From Uloborus plumipes (taxonomy: Eukaryota > Arthropoda > Arachnida > Araneae > Uloboridae): DNA of 64,000 nt. The notes under the pieces were generated by a model, which saw nothing but the letters and a program-made list of their open reading frames with translations, had not been told where the DNA came from and ran no database searches. Numbering within the stretch: the first letter of the stretch is position 1; every line of letters starts with the position of its first letter. A program made the translations under genes and the position numbers. The stretch is taken from the NCBI GenBank assembly GCA_038373865.1, contig JAXGGA010005802.1, positions 1 through 64,000 of the forward strand, in the 5' to 3' direction. Of this stretch, positions 12,834-24,276 are shown in pieces.

Positions 12834-15800
12834 TTAGCCTATACAGCAAGCAAAACTGAGTTGGAGACAGATGTCCTCTCACTGAAACTGAGAATGACTT
12901 CACATTTGTATTTAACCTTAAGTCAGCACATCTGCAAGTATAGTCCAGGTCAATTCGTAAAGTGAAGGTGACAAGGTAGGTAATAATCTGCAATCTATTG
13001 TTCAAATCCGGTTCTAAGGAAAAACTGCAAACCTATTACGGTTGCCCGAAACCATAGGTTCGTCCTTGGTTTAAGCTTTATAAGCAATAAGAAATAATCA
13101 TAACCAAGACAAAAAGGGGAAATACGTTTAACTTTGTACTCAATCTAGAAAAACCTTTCCTTGAAAACTTAATAAAAATCAACATTACAATCGGGAATAC
13201 ATTTTGAAATATATATGAGTATATGACACAAACCCATGGACGATATTAAACATTAATCTTATGGGGAATGTAATAGGTTTCACATAAATAATAGTTTCAA
13301 CTTGTAGAATTTTAAAGGTATGACTTATATTATATGTTGGAAAATGTTCTGCATGTAATATAAACTGTTTTTTTCTTAATATAAAAGGGGGGGGGAAGGA
13401 ATCCGCCGTACTAAAATATTCTACTAAACTTCAAACGCGCATTCAAGTTATTTTATACCTTCTATTATTATTTATTTTTTGCTTCCTAATGCAGTGTTTG
13501 TTCAAATAACAGTTTGTTCACAACTGGAAGAGTACACCAAAAATGCTCCCAGAAGTTGGGGACTAATCCACTCGGGTGCAAATTCCACTCTTATTATCAG
13601 AAAAGGAATCGCCCAACATTCTCATACATATAGCTTTATTCTGGAGCAGTAAGCTCTTGGGACTTGTTTTAATGGCGAAACATGTTCTGTCCGAAGTGCA
13701 GATACGAGTATTCAATGCTCAGGCTGCATAAAATAGGGAGCTTTTTTGTCACCTGGCTTTTCGGAGACACTTCAATAGTTCAAGAGCTGTAAAAGTTTCT
13801 GAGAAAAGGTTGGGCTTCTATGGAACATTTTAACATTTTTTCTCATCACTAGTGTATTCTGGAATTACTTTTTCATATGCTTGACTCTTCAAAAGTAAAA
13901 TATTTCTAAATGCACTTGCTATCAAAGAAATGCTAAGAGTGTAGAGCAAAGGGACTCAAGTGAATTAAAAGCTGTTCTAGTCGATAGATGCGAGGATAAA
14001 GTACATTGGGATACTATTTTTTTTAAACATTATTATTGCATTTTATCAGGCAGATGAATTGGTTTTTCTCTGTATAGGAAAAAGTCTATAATACAGGAAG
14101 AAGTCTAAAACTATTTCTAGCAGCAAGGGAACACACCAAAATTGTTTTGGAATTAAAGGACATCGATTATTTAATCTGCGGACAAGGGAGTAGTGTTTTG
14201 TGTACATCGTTTCTTTAGTAATTATGTTCGAGCACATATGGTATTGCAAACATAAAATTACTAAAAATTTTGACCAAAAATCTAAGACTGAAAATTCTAA
14301 GTGGTGAATATTTGTTATCGTGCTTTTATACACATTTGTAAGCTGCAAATGCTTCCTACATCTTTACACAAAATTAATATGAGAAAGTAATCTAGTATTT
14401 ATGCCATTGTAAGAATATTAAGATATCTACATTTTCCCCTCTAAAAATGAACGCGAATATTGATGTACGCATTACAGAAGTGATACTTTACAAAGACCTT
14501 ATTGAAATGCATTTTTTGTCTCATTGGCAAATGTAGAGACGAACTTGCACAATACAGTTAGACGCTTGATGATTTGTTTGGCCTTAGAAATCTGCAATAG
14601 CAAAACTTCATGAACTAAACAGAATGTCTGAGCGGAACAAAAATACAAAAGTCATAGAAAAATCATAAAAACAAAAAACTGCCTTTTGCATAGTATCACA
14701 GTTAAATCAATCTATCTGCCTGCCTTAGATTGTTCAGAACCGATACTTAGGAAGTTTTACAGAATATCATAGCAGAAAGATCGGGTAAATTTTTGCACTA
14801 ATTATAAAGAAATCTCGCTAAATCTCGCCAATATTGACAAATGCATCCTATAATTTCTGCCAAAAAAGTTCATCTCCAACTTGGCAATACGCCCCAAAGT
14901 ATCTCGAAGTTCGAATAAAACACAGAGCAGAAAATAGTCTGATGGCTACTAGGCTACAAATATAAGAGTAAAACTCGTTAAAAATTACTTGAAATCATGC
15001 CCGATAAAATGCGAAACTCATCTTTGGTTATGACGAAAGAATTTATTTTGTTCAAAACCTTCATATATGATCATATAATTATGACTTATCTTTTAAATTA
15101 TACTTTATGATACAATAGTCTTAAAAGTTAAGAGAAAATAAAAATTAAATCTTTTGAATTCTATACGGGATATCTTCAGATCTTTTTTCTTTCTTTTTTT
15201 TTTTTAACATGGTAATCATGCGCCATTGAACAATTCTCCGAATAGTTCATCGATTTTCTTTTAATGCTTCAAAAAGGGGTATCTGAAATAGAAACTGCTG
15301 ATGCACTAGAAGAATTGATTTATACATGATTTTCTTGAATGGTTTACCTCAGGGAGATAACCATTCAGTAAACCCCGTTTAATGGTGCCGCGTCAGCTTT
15401 CTTTGCCGAAGAGATAAAGCACACTTAAAGCTGAACATTTGGAAATAGGAAAATAAGTTTCCAATCATGGGAAAAAAGATCCATATTGAGGAGGAATTTT
15501 ATCATTTCATTTTATAGTTAACGCAATTACTTTGTTATAAAGTTCTTTCTAAGCATATAGTATAAAATAATAAATACTGTTACTTTAATATATTAACAGA
15601 TGATTTGTTACATTATCCCTACAAGACACACATGAAGTCAATTAAAAAAATAGTTTTCAACAGTCGTGGTATAATGACATCTTACGGCCTACGATATTTT
15701 TAGTGTATTTTTTTAAACAAAAATAGTAATTGTGTTAGCACGAGAACTATTGAAACTGCAATAGATTCTGGTAGGAAAATTATTTTTCACAAGAAAATTG

Positions 15801-16690
15801 AAGAATTTAAGTTATGTTTTTTAACTGTTGTGTCCCCATTTCCTCAACACGTTTAAAGCCTAGAGAAGATGTCTTTATTATGTAAGTAACAGTACCCAGC
15901 TGAGAGTGAAGATCTCTCCAATCAGTCGGCAGTAATAAAAATTCGCAGTTGTCAGTGCTAATAAAACCCAATTCTTTCGGTTGCTAAAACGAAAAAATAA
16001 TTCACTAATATTTGAAGAGGACTCTTACTACGGTTTTAAAAAGAAGCGAATATATCTTTTTTCTTTTTTTTTTTCTCATTTTGAACTGCCATACTGTAAG
16101 TTCAAAAAACGTCTTTCCATAATGCTAATTTCCAACGTAAGCTCAACTTTTTCTTGACATGCATCACTTTACAACTTCATATTAAAAAAAAAAAAACATT
16201 TTTAGATGACTATATATTTAGAAATTTTTATATGAAGCAAATGTACATCCAAATCCGTAAGTTCTAGAGAACAATTATGCAGTCTTAGTATTTTTGAAAA
16301 TGATTTGAATATTTCTCTTGAACTTTAGAAATAATAGTTGAAAAAAAAAGAAAAAAAAAAGGAGAAATAGAAATACATATTTTAGGTCTTCTTATAGTTT
16401 TAGTTAATGTTAGCGTTGTACTCAAACCTGTTGGAAAGCGAGCTTGTTTAACAATTTTGCTTGTACTGTCCCTTTAATATACAACATAAGTTAGTTCTTT
16501 CTAAATATCGGTGATTTTTGGTTGATGTATTGAAATTATCGACGCTGTGAAACATTGGTATTTTTCATCAATGTCTTAACTATAGTTTTCAGAAGATACA
16601 TAACTACTTAATTGATGTTTTTTGCTAGATTCTTATTTACATAATACTACAACGACGTGATACTTATCACTAAATAATTAAAAAGGTGCA
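12834..16690. other. Unannotated sequence, 3.9 kb
   Basis: Moderately AT-rich with several ORFs of up to 100 codons (e.g. minus strand 14348-14046) that show no family resemblance. A small hairpin with GGTTTACCTCAGGG / AACCATTCAGTAAACC lies near 15343-15376. No transposon ends seen. Confidence 0.4.
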
Positions 16691-16699
16691 GAACAAACT

Positions 16700-17250
16700 A
16701 TAAATAATTCAGCGATAGATTTAGTACAAATGGCGCTCTTTTTTTCTTCTCTGCGTAAGGGGGCAGAACTTTAACGCCACAATCGCTCCAGAGATTAACG
16801 TATTTATTAAAACACATTATCCACTGATCCGATTCCAACCTAAACTCAGCCCCGGCGTTTTTCGAGCGCTCTCCCCCAGTTCCATTACCGAAATTGCAGC
16901 CACCCAAAACCTCAAATCATTTCTGGCGCAGCTCATTACCTTAAGCATTATTTTACACTAATGGCCGCGGAAAAGAAGTGAGTTACCATCGCCGCGCCGT
17001 AAAAGTCCGAGGACATATCAAACGCCAAATTTAGGGAATAAATGACTAGCACTCTGTAAACGAGGTAAATTTCATCAATCAAAGAGGAAGGCGCTAGATA
17101 AAAGTTGCCGATAATGCGTCTTCACAAACTTCGTCTCTCGCGTCGTGCATTATCAATGCATTTTACACATAATTAAGGCGAGATTGAGCGGTATCGGGGG
17201 CTAATGTATTCAACGAAACGTTTTCTAGACATTAATAAATGAAGTGATTA
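16700..17250. promoter_or_regulatory. GC-richer complex island, candidate conserved non-coding element
   Basis: About 550 bp is clearly richer in G+C and lower in simple repeats than its surroundings. It has CpG-containing words (GGCCGCGG, CGCCGCGCC, TCTCGCGTCG) mixed with TAAT/ATTA cores such as GCATTATTTTACACTAATGG and CACATAATTAAGGCG. It has no usable ORF: the 69-codon minus-strand frame is unconvincing. It has no terminal repeats. This composition is typical of developmental enhancers in AT-rich genomes, but that function is inference from composition only. Confidence 0.3.
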
Positions 17251-17932
17251 TATCAGAAGTTGAAAGATGAACAAGTTGTTGTTTGACTTTTTTTTTCGAT
17301 TATTATTTGCTGGTCTTTAACTGAGCTTTCGTCGATAAAAAAATTTCATTATCTTCCGTTGCAGATGAAGATTTTTAAACGAAATTTGTCAAGAAGGATG
17401 TCACATTCTCCATAATTTAGTTATTAAAAGTCATAGTGGAAAAGTCATGAATGTTCTAAAATGACACTGAATACGTAAGTAGTGTAAAGCGAAGTTGTTT
17501 GACTTTATTTTTATTGAAAATGAAGCTATTCCAATTTCACTGTCTTTTTTAATGAATAAAAAAAAGTGAGCTATTAGCAAGTGTTGTAAGGTCATCAGTA
17601 CTAATTAAAAAACTCTCACAAAAAGCTATAAACTATTTCCCACCAGACTAATTTCTTCTTCGTCATTTTTTCCGTCTTTAACTGCATAATGTTAATTACC
17701 ATGCTCTTTTACACCTAAGTATATTTATTTTAAAAGACATAAAAGTTTTCTGTTAATGTGTAAATTTGCAGGGAATGACATATTTTGTACTTGTCTTGCT
17801 TCGAGTTGAATGTTTCCTGATCTTTGGTTTTAAAAAGTCCTTTTTTTTTAAGAATGAAGTGGTACTTTGAAAAAAAAAACAAGTTGCAAAATTCGCTATA
17901 CAATCATTTTCATTGGTATTTTTCAACTACAC

Positions 17933-17978
<46 letters not shown>

Positions 17979-19100
17979 CTGTCTCACACACGCAATTGAG
18001 TAAGAGAGCCACACTATTTTCAACTATCAACAGATCTGAGCAAAGATCAACGTTGGCATCGCAATTGTGTTTAAGCTGTCTGAGATACATTTATGTTAAT
18101 AAATGATAGCCTTTTTTTAACTTTGTAGCTACCAACTTATGTGCAAGCAATAGGGGAAAATGGATAATGAACAAGTCATACCACCATATCTGTGATCAAG
18201 AAGTGAAATATTTTTATTAATTTGAGTCGAAGGAAAGCAGATTGCGTAGGCATTTCCTCACAACCAAGTTTTGACACATAATATATACGCTATTGATGTT
18301 TTATCATTAAAATTATTATCAGTTATTATTTTCTGAATTGTTAATTCCATGAAGTTTTTTTTCCTTGTAATATTAGTTGACTTGAGTTCGAGAATGCTTG
18401 AGATTAATCTTTGGAAGCAATGTAAATCGACTAAAAGCCTCTCCTTTGAAATTTTGTAAAAAGATGGATGCTCATTTTCTATAAGAGTACATCCTTTTTT
18501 AAAAAGTTGTTTAATTTGATTTGAAAATGTACATTTGATTACTTCAGAAAATCTCCAAGTAAAAACAAAACATCGAGGAAAAAATCTCTTGCTGACAAGA
18601 GCAATGCAAAACACAGCACTAGGTGAGCTAGGGAAAAATTAAAAAGTAATCCCCCCAAAAAAGGAAGACAAGAAGGAAATAGAAAAGAATAAAGTTCACA
18701 GAAAATCAATAGCTGAGTTGCTAGAATAAGAGAAGAGGAATGTAAGAAAACGTTGGAAGATGTATTCTTAAGCGACTACGCAAAACTTTGGAACAGTTTC
18801 AGAACGAGGTATAAAACACAATACTTTACGTACAGCTTGCAGTATTACTAAAGGTGACACTAGTGTAGCACTTTAATTAGAAGTACATTGTACTGCATAA
18901 AATTTCTGAATAATCACAAAGGTATAGTACTTATAGATAAGGCTGGTAGGTGCTGCGTAGCTGATCAGATCGTGTATAATGCTCTTTTGATTGTTTTTGT
19001 ACATCAGCCAGGTTGTCCAAGGAAGAGGAAAACGAAAGAATGACCATTTGAATTTCTGCTTTTCATAGAGATTCTTTTATAACGCTAGACATATTTCTGA
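17251..19100. other. AT-rich sequence with long poly(A)
   Basis: No coding feature supported. It includes a 41-base A run (listed separately) and a 118-codon minus-strand frame at 18614-18258 that is K/F/I-rich with no recognised domain. Confidence 0.4.
17936..17976. repeat. Poly(A) tract, 41 bp
   Basis: Uninterrupted A homopolymer. The preceding ~80 bp is not recognisably a retroposon, so origin is undetermined. Confidence 0.9.
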
Positions 19101-19340
19101 ACCTCAGAACCAGAACGACGTAAGTCCAAAAATTTCGATTTTTAGTTTTTTTCTGCATTGTATATTAAATATTATTCCGCATCGACCCACAAGAACTTTA
19201 TTCTAGAAAATAAATTCCTTCACAATTAGTTAGCAGCGTTGAAAGAGCACGAGTCCCATCCTTCGCAAGTTTCCGACAATAGTTTTCGCCCTCTACTGAA
19301 AATTGATGAAACTGGACTTACGTTAGTCAAGTTCAGAGGT
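19101..19340. mobile_element. ACCTCAGAACCAG-ended MITE, copy 1
   Basis: The left end reads ACCTCAGAACCAGAACGACG then TAAGTCC. The right end in reverse complement reads ACCTCTGAACTTGACTAACG then TAAGTCC. The inner part carries CCCTCTACTGAAAATTGATG, which matches inner sequence of the perfect palindrome at 45291-45444. This is the longer (~240 bp), more diverged member of that family. Non-coding. Confidence 0.65.
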
Positions 19341-19463
19341 GCAGATTTATCGTTAAGGATGTTTTTTTTTTGGTTACCGTAGAGTTTTGGGGATAAAAAA
19401 AAATGTAAGCAAGAAGCGAGATTTTTCCTCAGTCTTGTGCTCTGAAAGAGAATTTTGCATTAA

Positions 19464-19765
19464 GGCAGGGATTCAAGTGAAACAGGCCATCGCAAATTAC
19501 AATCGCTACTGGAAATGAATTACATTAGAACGTTTCTTGATAAAAATATCGTGACGTCAGCGTGACGTTTGCCTATGAAAAACGAGCTAGATAAAACGTC
19601 ACAGCCTACTTAGCGAATAAGAGGAGATCGCTGAGTGCTTGTGAGCTCTTATTGGCTGCACCCGTAGTGACGTCATGCCAAGTTAAGTTGATGATAATGT
19701 AATTCACTTCCAGTAGCGATTGCAATTCGAAGCGATCGCAGTGCTGTTTCACTTGAATCCCTGCC
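19464..19765. mobile_element. TAA-flanked PIF/Harbinger-like MITE
   Basis: Both ends read GGCAGGGATTCAAGTGAAAC inward. Outside each lies TAA (19461-19463 and 19766-19768), a 3-bp target duplication of the type used by PIF/Harbinger elements. Symmetry extends further inward (CAATCGCTACTGGAAGTGAATTA-like text on both sides). The interior holds two TGACGTCA sites (about 19553 and 19668). 302 bp, no ORF, so non-autonomous. The superfamily call rests on TSD length and GG-start; no transposase is present. Confidence 0.75.
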
Positions 19766-19768
19766 TAA

Positions 19769-20649
19769 GTCAGAAATACGCTAAAGACTCTTGAAAAGGA
19801 CATAGTCCACTTCAAAGAAGCAGAACGTGAAAATGTCACTTTGCCCTCAAGTCAGCTTGTGGTGCAAAAAAGTTCAGGTGCAATGTTGCTAAACATGATA
19901 TGGGAGTTGCAAATGCATTAAAAAAAATAAATTAAAAAAATGAAGTCTAAAACACAAGTGCTATTCGTTTCTTTTAATGTCAGAGGTAAAACAGTCATTT
20001 CAGCAAGAACTATTTAAAGGGAGCTTCATGCTGTGAGCATTTATTTAGGAGTTGCCATTCGTAAACTATTTGCAACATCTCGTTAAGTTTTTTCCGTCGC
20101 AATGGTAACGAGACACGCACTATGAAAACGAGACACACACTATAACGCATCGATCTTCACCATATTCCAGATAATAACCATAAGAGTTTATTTGTGGAGA
20201 AAGCCCACAGAAGCATTTGTTTATGACTATCTTTTTCTAGCTGAGAGGCAAGAGGGTAGTGTGGAGGTGAAAGTGGGTCTTCTGATATGTGGTGCGATAT
20301 TTTAGCGTTATTCTGCTACTCTGCATGGATAGGCTACTGCTGGTTAATATATCCCTGCTCTGAGGGGATAAGATGCATCCTTTTGTCTATACATTATTGC
20401 CATGAGAACTCACCTTTTATCAAGGCCACAAAACATTTATTCATACCGTTCAACTTGTTTAAATAGTATGAAGAGTATGCATGACACCTTGCTTGACCCC
20501 TCTGTGTCTGACTTGGATATTTGGAGGAAAGAATCGTGCTCGATTCCGTCCGCCATTTACGGCTCTGGAATCAAAGGGCGTCTCAAAGAAGAATTACTTC
20601 ACATTACACTAAATGTTTATCATGACCTCAATGATTCCAACTCACATAG
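19769..20649. other. Unannotated sequence
   Basis: Contains a short tandem duplication of AACGAGACACGCACTATG / AACGAGACACACACTAT near 20107-20144. An open frame begins at 20402 but its last third lies inside the adjoining transposon end, so I do not accept it as a gene. No recognised domain. Confidence 0.4.
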
Positions 20650-21676
20650 TAGTCCTGGATCTGACGGCACTTCTGTAGGAATGTTTGAGTACGGAGAATT
20701 TTTTTTCAAAAAGGCTTAGTAGGTGCCCTAGGAAGTATTTTGGACTCGGGTGGACATCCGCCACCTGGTGCGGTTTTTTGCTATGACGTCATCAAAGATG
20801 GCGGCCATTTTGGCTCTCATAAATGCTAAAAAATGCCCAGCACTTCTGCAGGAAATTTAAAAATTGAGAATTTCTTTTCAAAAATGTTTAGTAGGTGGCC
20901 TAGTAAGAATTTTAGACTCGGGTGGACACCCGCCTCCTTTTAAATTTTCCGGTTATGACGTCATCAAAGATGGCCGCCGCTCAATCCTATAAATGCTCGT
21001 ATCTATGTTAATACTTGACCGATTTGCATGAAAATTGCAAATTTCTTTTCTTATTTGTCTGATGCTTATTTGTCTTTAAGCTGAACTGTTAAAAATTTAC
21101 TCGAAAAAATGATGAAAAATCAATTTATTGCTTTTTTTTCTGTTCATTTTCAGCTCTACCAACACTTAACCATAAAAAATGGTATTAATGCTTTTATGTG
21201 TGCGAGAAAATAAATTTTGTTAATTCACCGCTTCTGGCATGCCAAAATATACAACTGTATTACAAACCAGTAAAACGTCCTGCTCCTCCAAGCAATTTAA
21301 AAAAAAATAAATTCAGTTAAAATAGACGTGAATGAGACGAAATGCGGAAACTCGGACATTTTATAGCAGTTTAGGAAAGAACTACTTGCCCTTTTTTGCA
21401 CAGTTCAGCTGATATTGTTGATTATGAGTTTTCTACTCTGAAAGAATATTCGAAGAACCGCTTTCAACATCCTTTAGTGCTGAAGGTATACTGTGAAAAA
21501 ATATTATCTCAATTAATGGCCCGTAGCATTCTTTGTACTAGAAGACGACAAATTTTCAATGTCAATGTTCTTCGCATGAGAATACAGCGTTAATCTAAGT
21601 TCATCTAAAAGTGTACAGAATGACCCTTTTCATAATACCTGCACTACGTGTTCTTTTGCAGATTTTCGAGTTTGCT

Positions 21677-22637
21677 TCACGTATTACAGTTCTGATGGTA
21701 CGCCAAATTTCTCCAAATGTCTCCTACTTTTTTGGTGTAAAACGTACTCCAGTAATTTGATCCAGATAGTGGATGACTGATTGGAAGGTTTTCACTTGTT
21801 TTTCGGTGAATATTATGAACAGACAGAAGTAGCGTAGAATCACCAACTCCAGTGTTTCTCCAAAGTTCCTGAACCCCCAATCGCTGAATAAAAGTACATG
21901 TATACCAGTGAAACAAAGCTAACACCATTATTCTCGAAATCTGCTTGCTCTGATGTCAAGCAATTTAAGTCCAGGTCTTTCCACATTGTGATATCAGTTT
22001 GTTTCATGAAGATGCCCAAAAACGCAGATTAGGAAACGCAGAGTAGCATCTTGAGATATTCTAATAACATGTATGACAATGCTCTGCCTTGTTTCTGCCC
22101 CACTTTTTAGATGAAAATTTTGCTCTAACTGTCAAAAAATATAATAGACTGTTCCACAGCTCTTTGCGATAATCCCGATATATGATTTAAAAAAAACCGG
22201 AACTGGGCTTCGGCAAAAGTTTTGTTTTTATTTGTCATAACCGTTCATACACAGGACGTTCACTATGTACCAGGACTTTTCTTTAGACTTGAACAAGGTT
22301 TCCTCTCTTATGTTGTCATAAGATTTTTCTAGCTCTTTTAACCATGCACCGTTTTGCAATTTTAGCATAAACCCCTGAAACAATGAACAGTTTTCAGATA
22401 GTGCATACTGACAGAGCTCTTCCACGACGTCAGATGAACAAGTTAAAATTTTTTGCATCGTGCTGTGAAACAAACTGTTCGACTTATTTTTAGTGGCTTT
22501 CCCTGTAGTATAAGCATATTGTGCTTTGTTGCAATGAAATGCTGGGAATACTGCTCTATGAATTTAGCTTGAGAGATCTTGACACTTTTTTCCGCGTATC
22601 GTGTTAAGCGCAGTGTACAGTACCTGTTTTCAGTCAA
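21677..22637 (-). pseudogene. Possible degenerate coding region inside the fold-back element
   Basis: Three minus-strand open pieces (22637-22443, 22473-22228 and 21928-21677) sit in series with short frame changes and stops between them. Unlike most AT-rich frames here they have protein-like composition: stretches such as SDVVEELCQYALSENCSLFQ and LKELEKSYDNIREE, with low K/F homopolymer content. I do not recognise a family. It could be the remains of a transposase or of a captured host gene carried by the element, or simply chance. No intact start-to-stop product exists. Confidence 0.2.
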
Positions 22638-22790
22638 CAGTATTAAATAAGTTCAATATATTTTTCATTGTATCTTGTGAAGCCATTGTTTTTGTTGGTA
22701 GATAGTGCAATGTATTAGGAAGCATATACAAGTTACTTCCTTGCAGTATATATTTAAGCATTAAGACAGCTTTTGCATCTAAGTTCTGAG

Positions 22791-22992
22791 CAGGGCCCGA
22801 TTAAGATAGATATCACGGGGCCCTAGGCCAAATACTTTTTTGGGGCCCCCTCTGTACTGAAGCTTTACAACTTTAGGCATAGGATAAAACGAATTTAGGC
22901 ATTGACTGCAGCAGTTTTAGCCGTTTGGGGACTCCTAAACTGTGGGGGCCCTAGGCCGCGGCCTAGTTGGCCTATTCAGTAATCAGGCCCTG
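22791..22992. mobile_element. hAT-like MITE with perfect 8-bp TSD
   Basis: A 202-bp insertion whose ends are CAGGGCCCGATTA (left) and, in reverse complement, CAGGGCCTGATTA. It is flanked by the identical octamer GTTCTGAG at 22783-22790 and 22993-23000. CAGGG-type termini with 8-bp duplications are the hallmark of hAT elements. The interior is GC-rich, with inverted GGGGCCCTAGGCC words near both ends. It lies nested in the 20650-24884 element and so inserted after that element arrived. Confidence 0.85.
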
Positions 22993-23096
22993 GTTCTGAG
23001 TTAGCTTCTTAGAAAATTCATGGTAGATGTTCAAACCTTTTCTCTTTTGGTCCCCCATCTCGAGGTGATGCTGCTCCTAACAGCTAGATGCTGTTC

Positions 23097-23562
23097 CTAG
23101 CTTTGCCCCCTTTAGTTGAAAATTGAAAACAAGTTTGTTACCATAAGAAAACTTGTTACTTTGTAATATTGCTGTAAAAATGTAATTGTTTCAAACTCTA
23201 TTAACTGTTTCAAATTTGTGATAGAAGATAACATGGCAGAGGCTCAAGCAAGTTTCGTGACTGTGCAGTTGAGGAGGTTATGAAGCTTTTGTTTCTCCGC
23301 AAAGGACAATTACTCTGAAATGTCACAGACACTATTGGAAACAGGATTGTTCTTTTTTCAGAGAAACAAAGACTTCATACTGCTCCTCAACTGCACAGTC
23401 GTGAAACTTGCTTGAGCCTCTGCCATGTTATCTTCTACTTCAAATTTGAAACACAATTAATAGAATAGGAAACAATTTACATTTTTACAGCAGTATTAAA
23501 AGGTAACAAGCTTTATGGTAATATTTTTCTCAATTTTCAACTAAAGGGGCAAAGCTAGGAAT
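23097..23562. repeat. Fold-back palindrome, ~210-bp arms
   Basis: The left arm runs from CTAGCTTTGCCCCCTTTAGT at about 23097 to TTTGTTTCTC near 23300. The right arm is its reverse complement, ending AGGGGCAAAGCTAG near 23560. Shared inner words include AGATAACATGGCAGAGGCTC and GCAAGTTTCGTGACTGTGCA (one side with one change). The ~50-bp loop has CAAAGGACAATTACTCTGAA. Non-coding; it could be a nested inverted-repeat element or the product of a fold-back duplication. Confidence 0.7.
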
Positions 23563-24102
23563 TTTTCAGAACCACCTCGCATTGTGGTTTTTTGTTCCAA
23601 TATCACATTTGTAGTTGTTTGGAATGCATCCAGTCCCTTTACAACATTTACAAACTTATCTGGAACGTTTAGACGAACTTATCATGCGGTAATGTGTACA
23701 CACCTTCGTCATAGGTTACTGGTAGATAGTTCTGGCCCAGCTAGTTGAGGACAAGATTGAAATTCATCACAGCTGTGTGTGTAAATAGTCTCATGCTAAT
23801 TTACATGGTATAGAATAACTAGTAAAAATCAAAATTGTTATTACTGTAGATTTTCTTTAAAACTAAATGCATTATAAGCACTACAGGATGCTAAAAACGG
23901 TTCTTCGAATATTCTTCCACAGTAGAAAACTCATAATCAACAATATCATCAGAACTGTGTGAAAAAAGGTCAAGTAATTTCCCTAAACTGCTATAACATG
24001 TCTGAGTATTCGTATTTCGTCTCATTCACATCTATTTTAGCTGAATTTAAATTTTATTTGAAATTGCTTGGAGGAGCAGGACGTTTTTACTGATTTGTAA
24101 TA

Positions 24103-24276
24103 CTGTCATCCCCGCTAAAACGAATACTGTCGGTTCCAAGAAAAATTATTCGATTAAGCGGGGTATTTGTTTTAGAGGGCATCTTAATATTACGTCCATG
24201 GCATTGGTTCCGAGAGGATATATTCGTATAAGCGAGGTATTCTTTTATCTGTTACTCGATTGAGCGGGGGCGACAG
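24103..24276. mobile_element. TA-flanked CTGTC-ended MITE (pogo/Tigger-like look)
   Basis: 174 bp bounded by CTGTCATCCCCGCT and, in reverse complement, CTGTCGCCCCCGCT, with TA on each side. The interior repeats ATTCGATTAAGCGGGG-like and GGTTCC-AGA words in both orientations. The corresponding place in the left arm of the host fold-back (near 21260) lacks it and reads straight through, which proves insertion into one arm only. Confidence 0.8.

Noticed and set aside
18258..18614. 118-codon minus-strand frame
   Set aside because: Lys/Phe/Ile-rich composition typical of chance frames in AT-rich DNA; no domain.
19097..19340. Splice donors GTAAGTCC in the MITE ends read as exon boundaries
   Set aside because: The ACGTAAGTCC words are part of the inverted ends shared with the palindrome at 45291 and occur on both strands.
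20402..20719. 105-codon plus-strand frame
   Set aside because: Its last ~23 codons lie in the TIR and first subunit of the 20650 fold-back, so the frame as a whole cannot be a conserved gene; no domain recognised in the rest.
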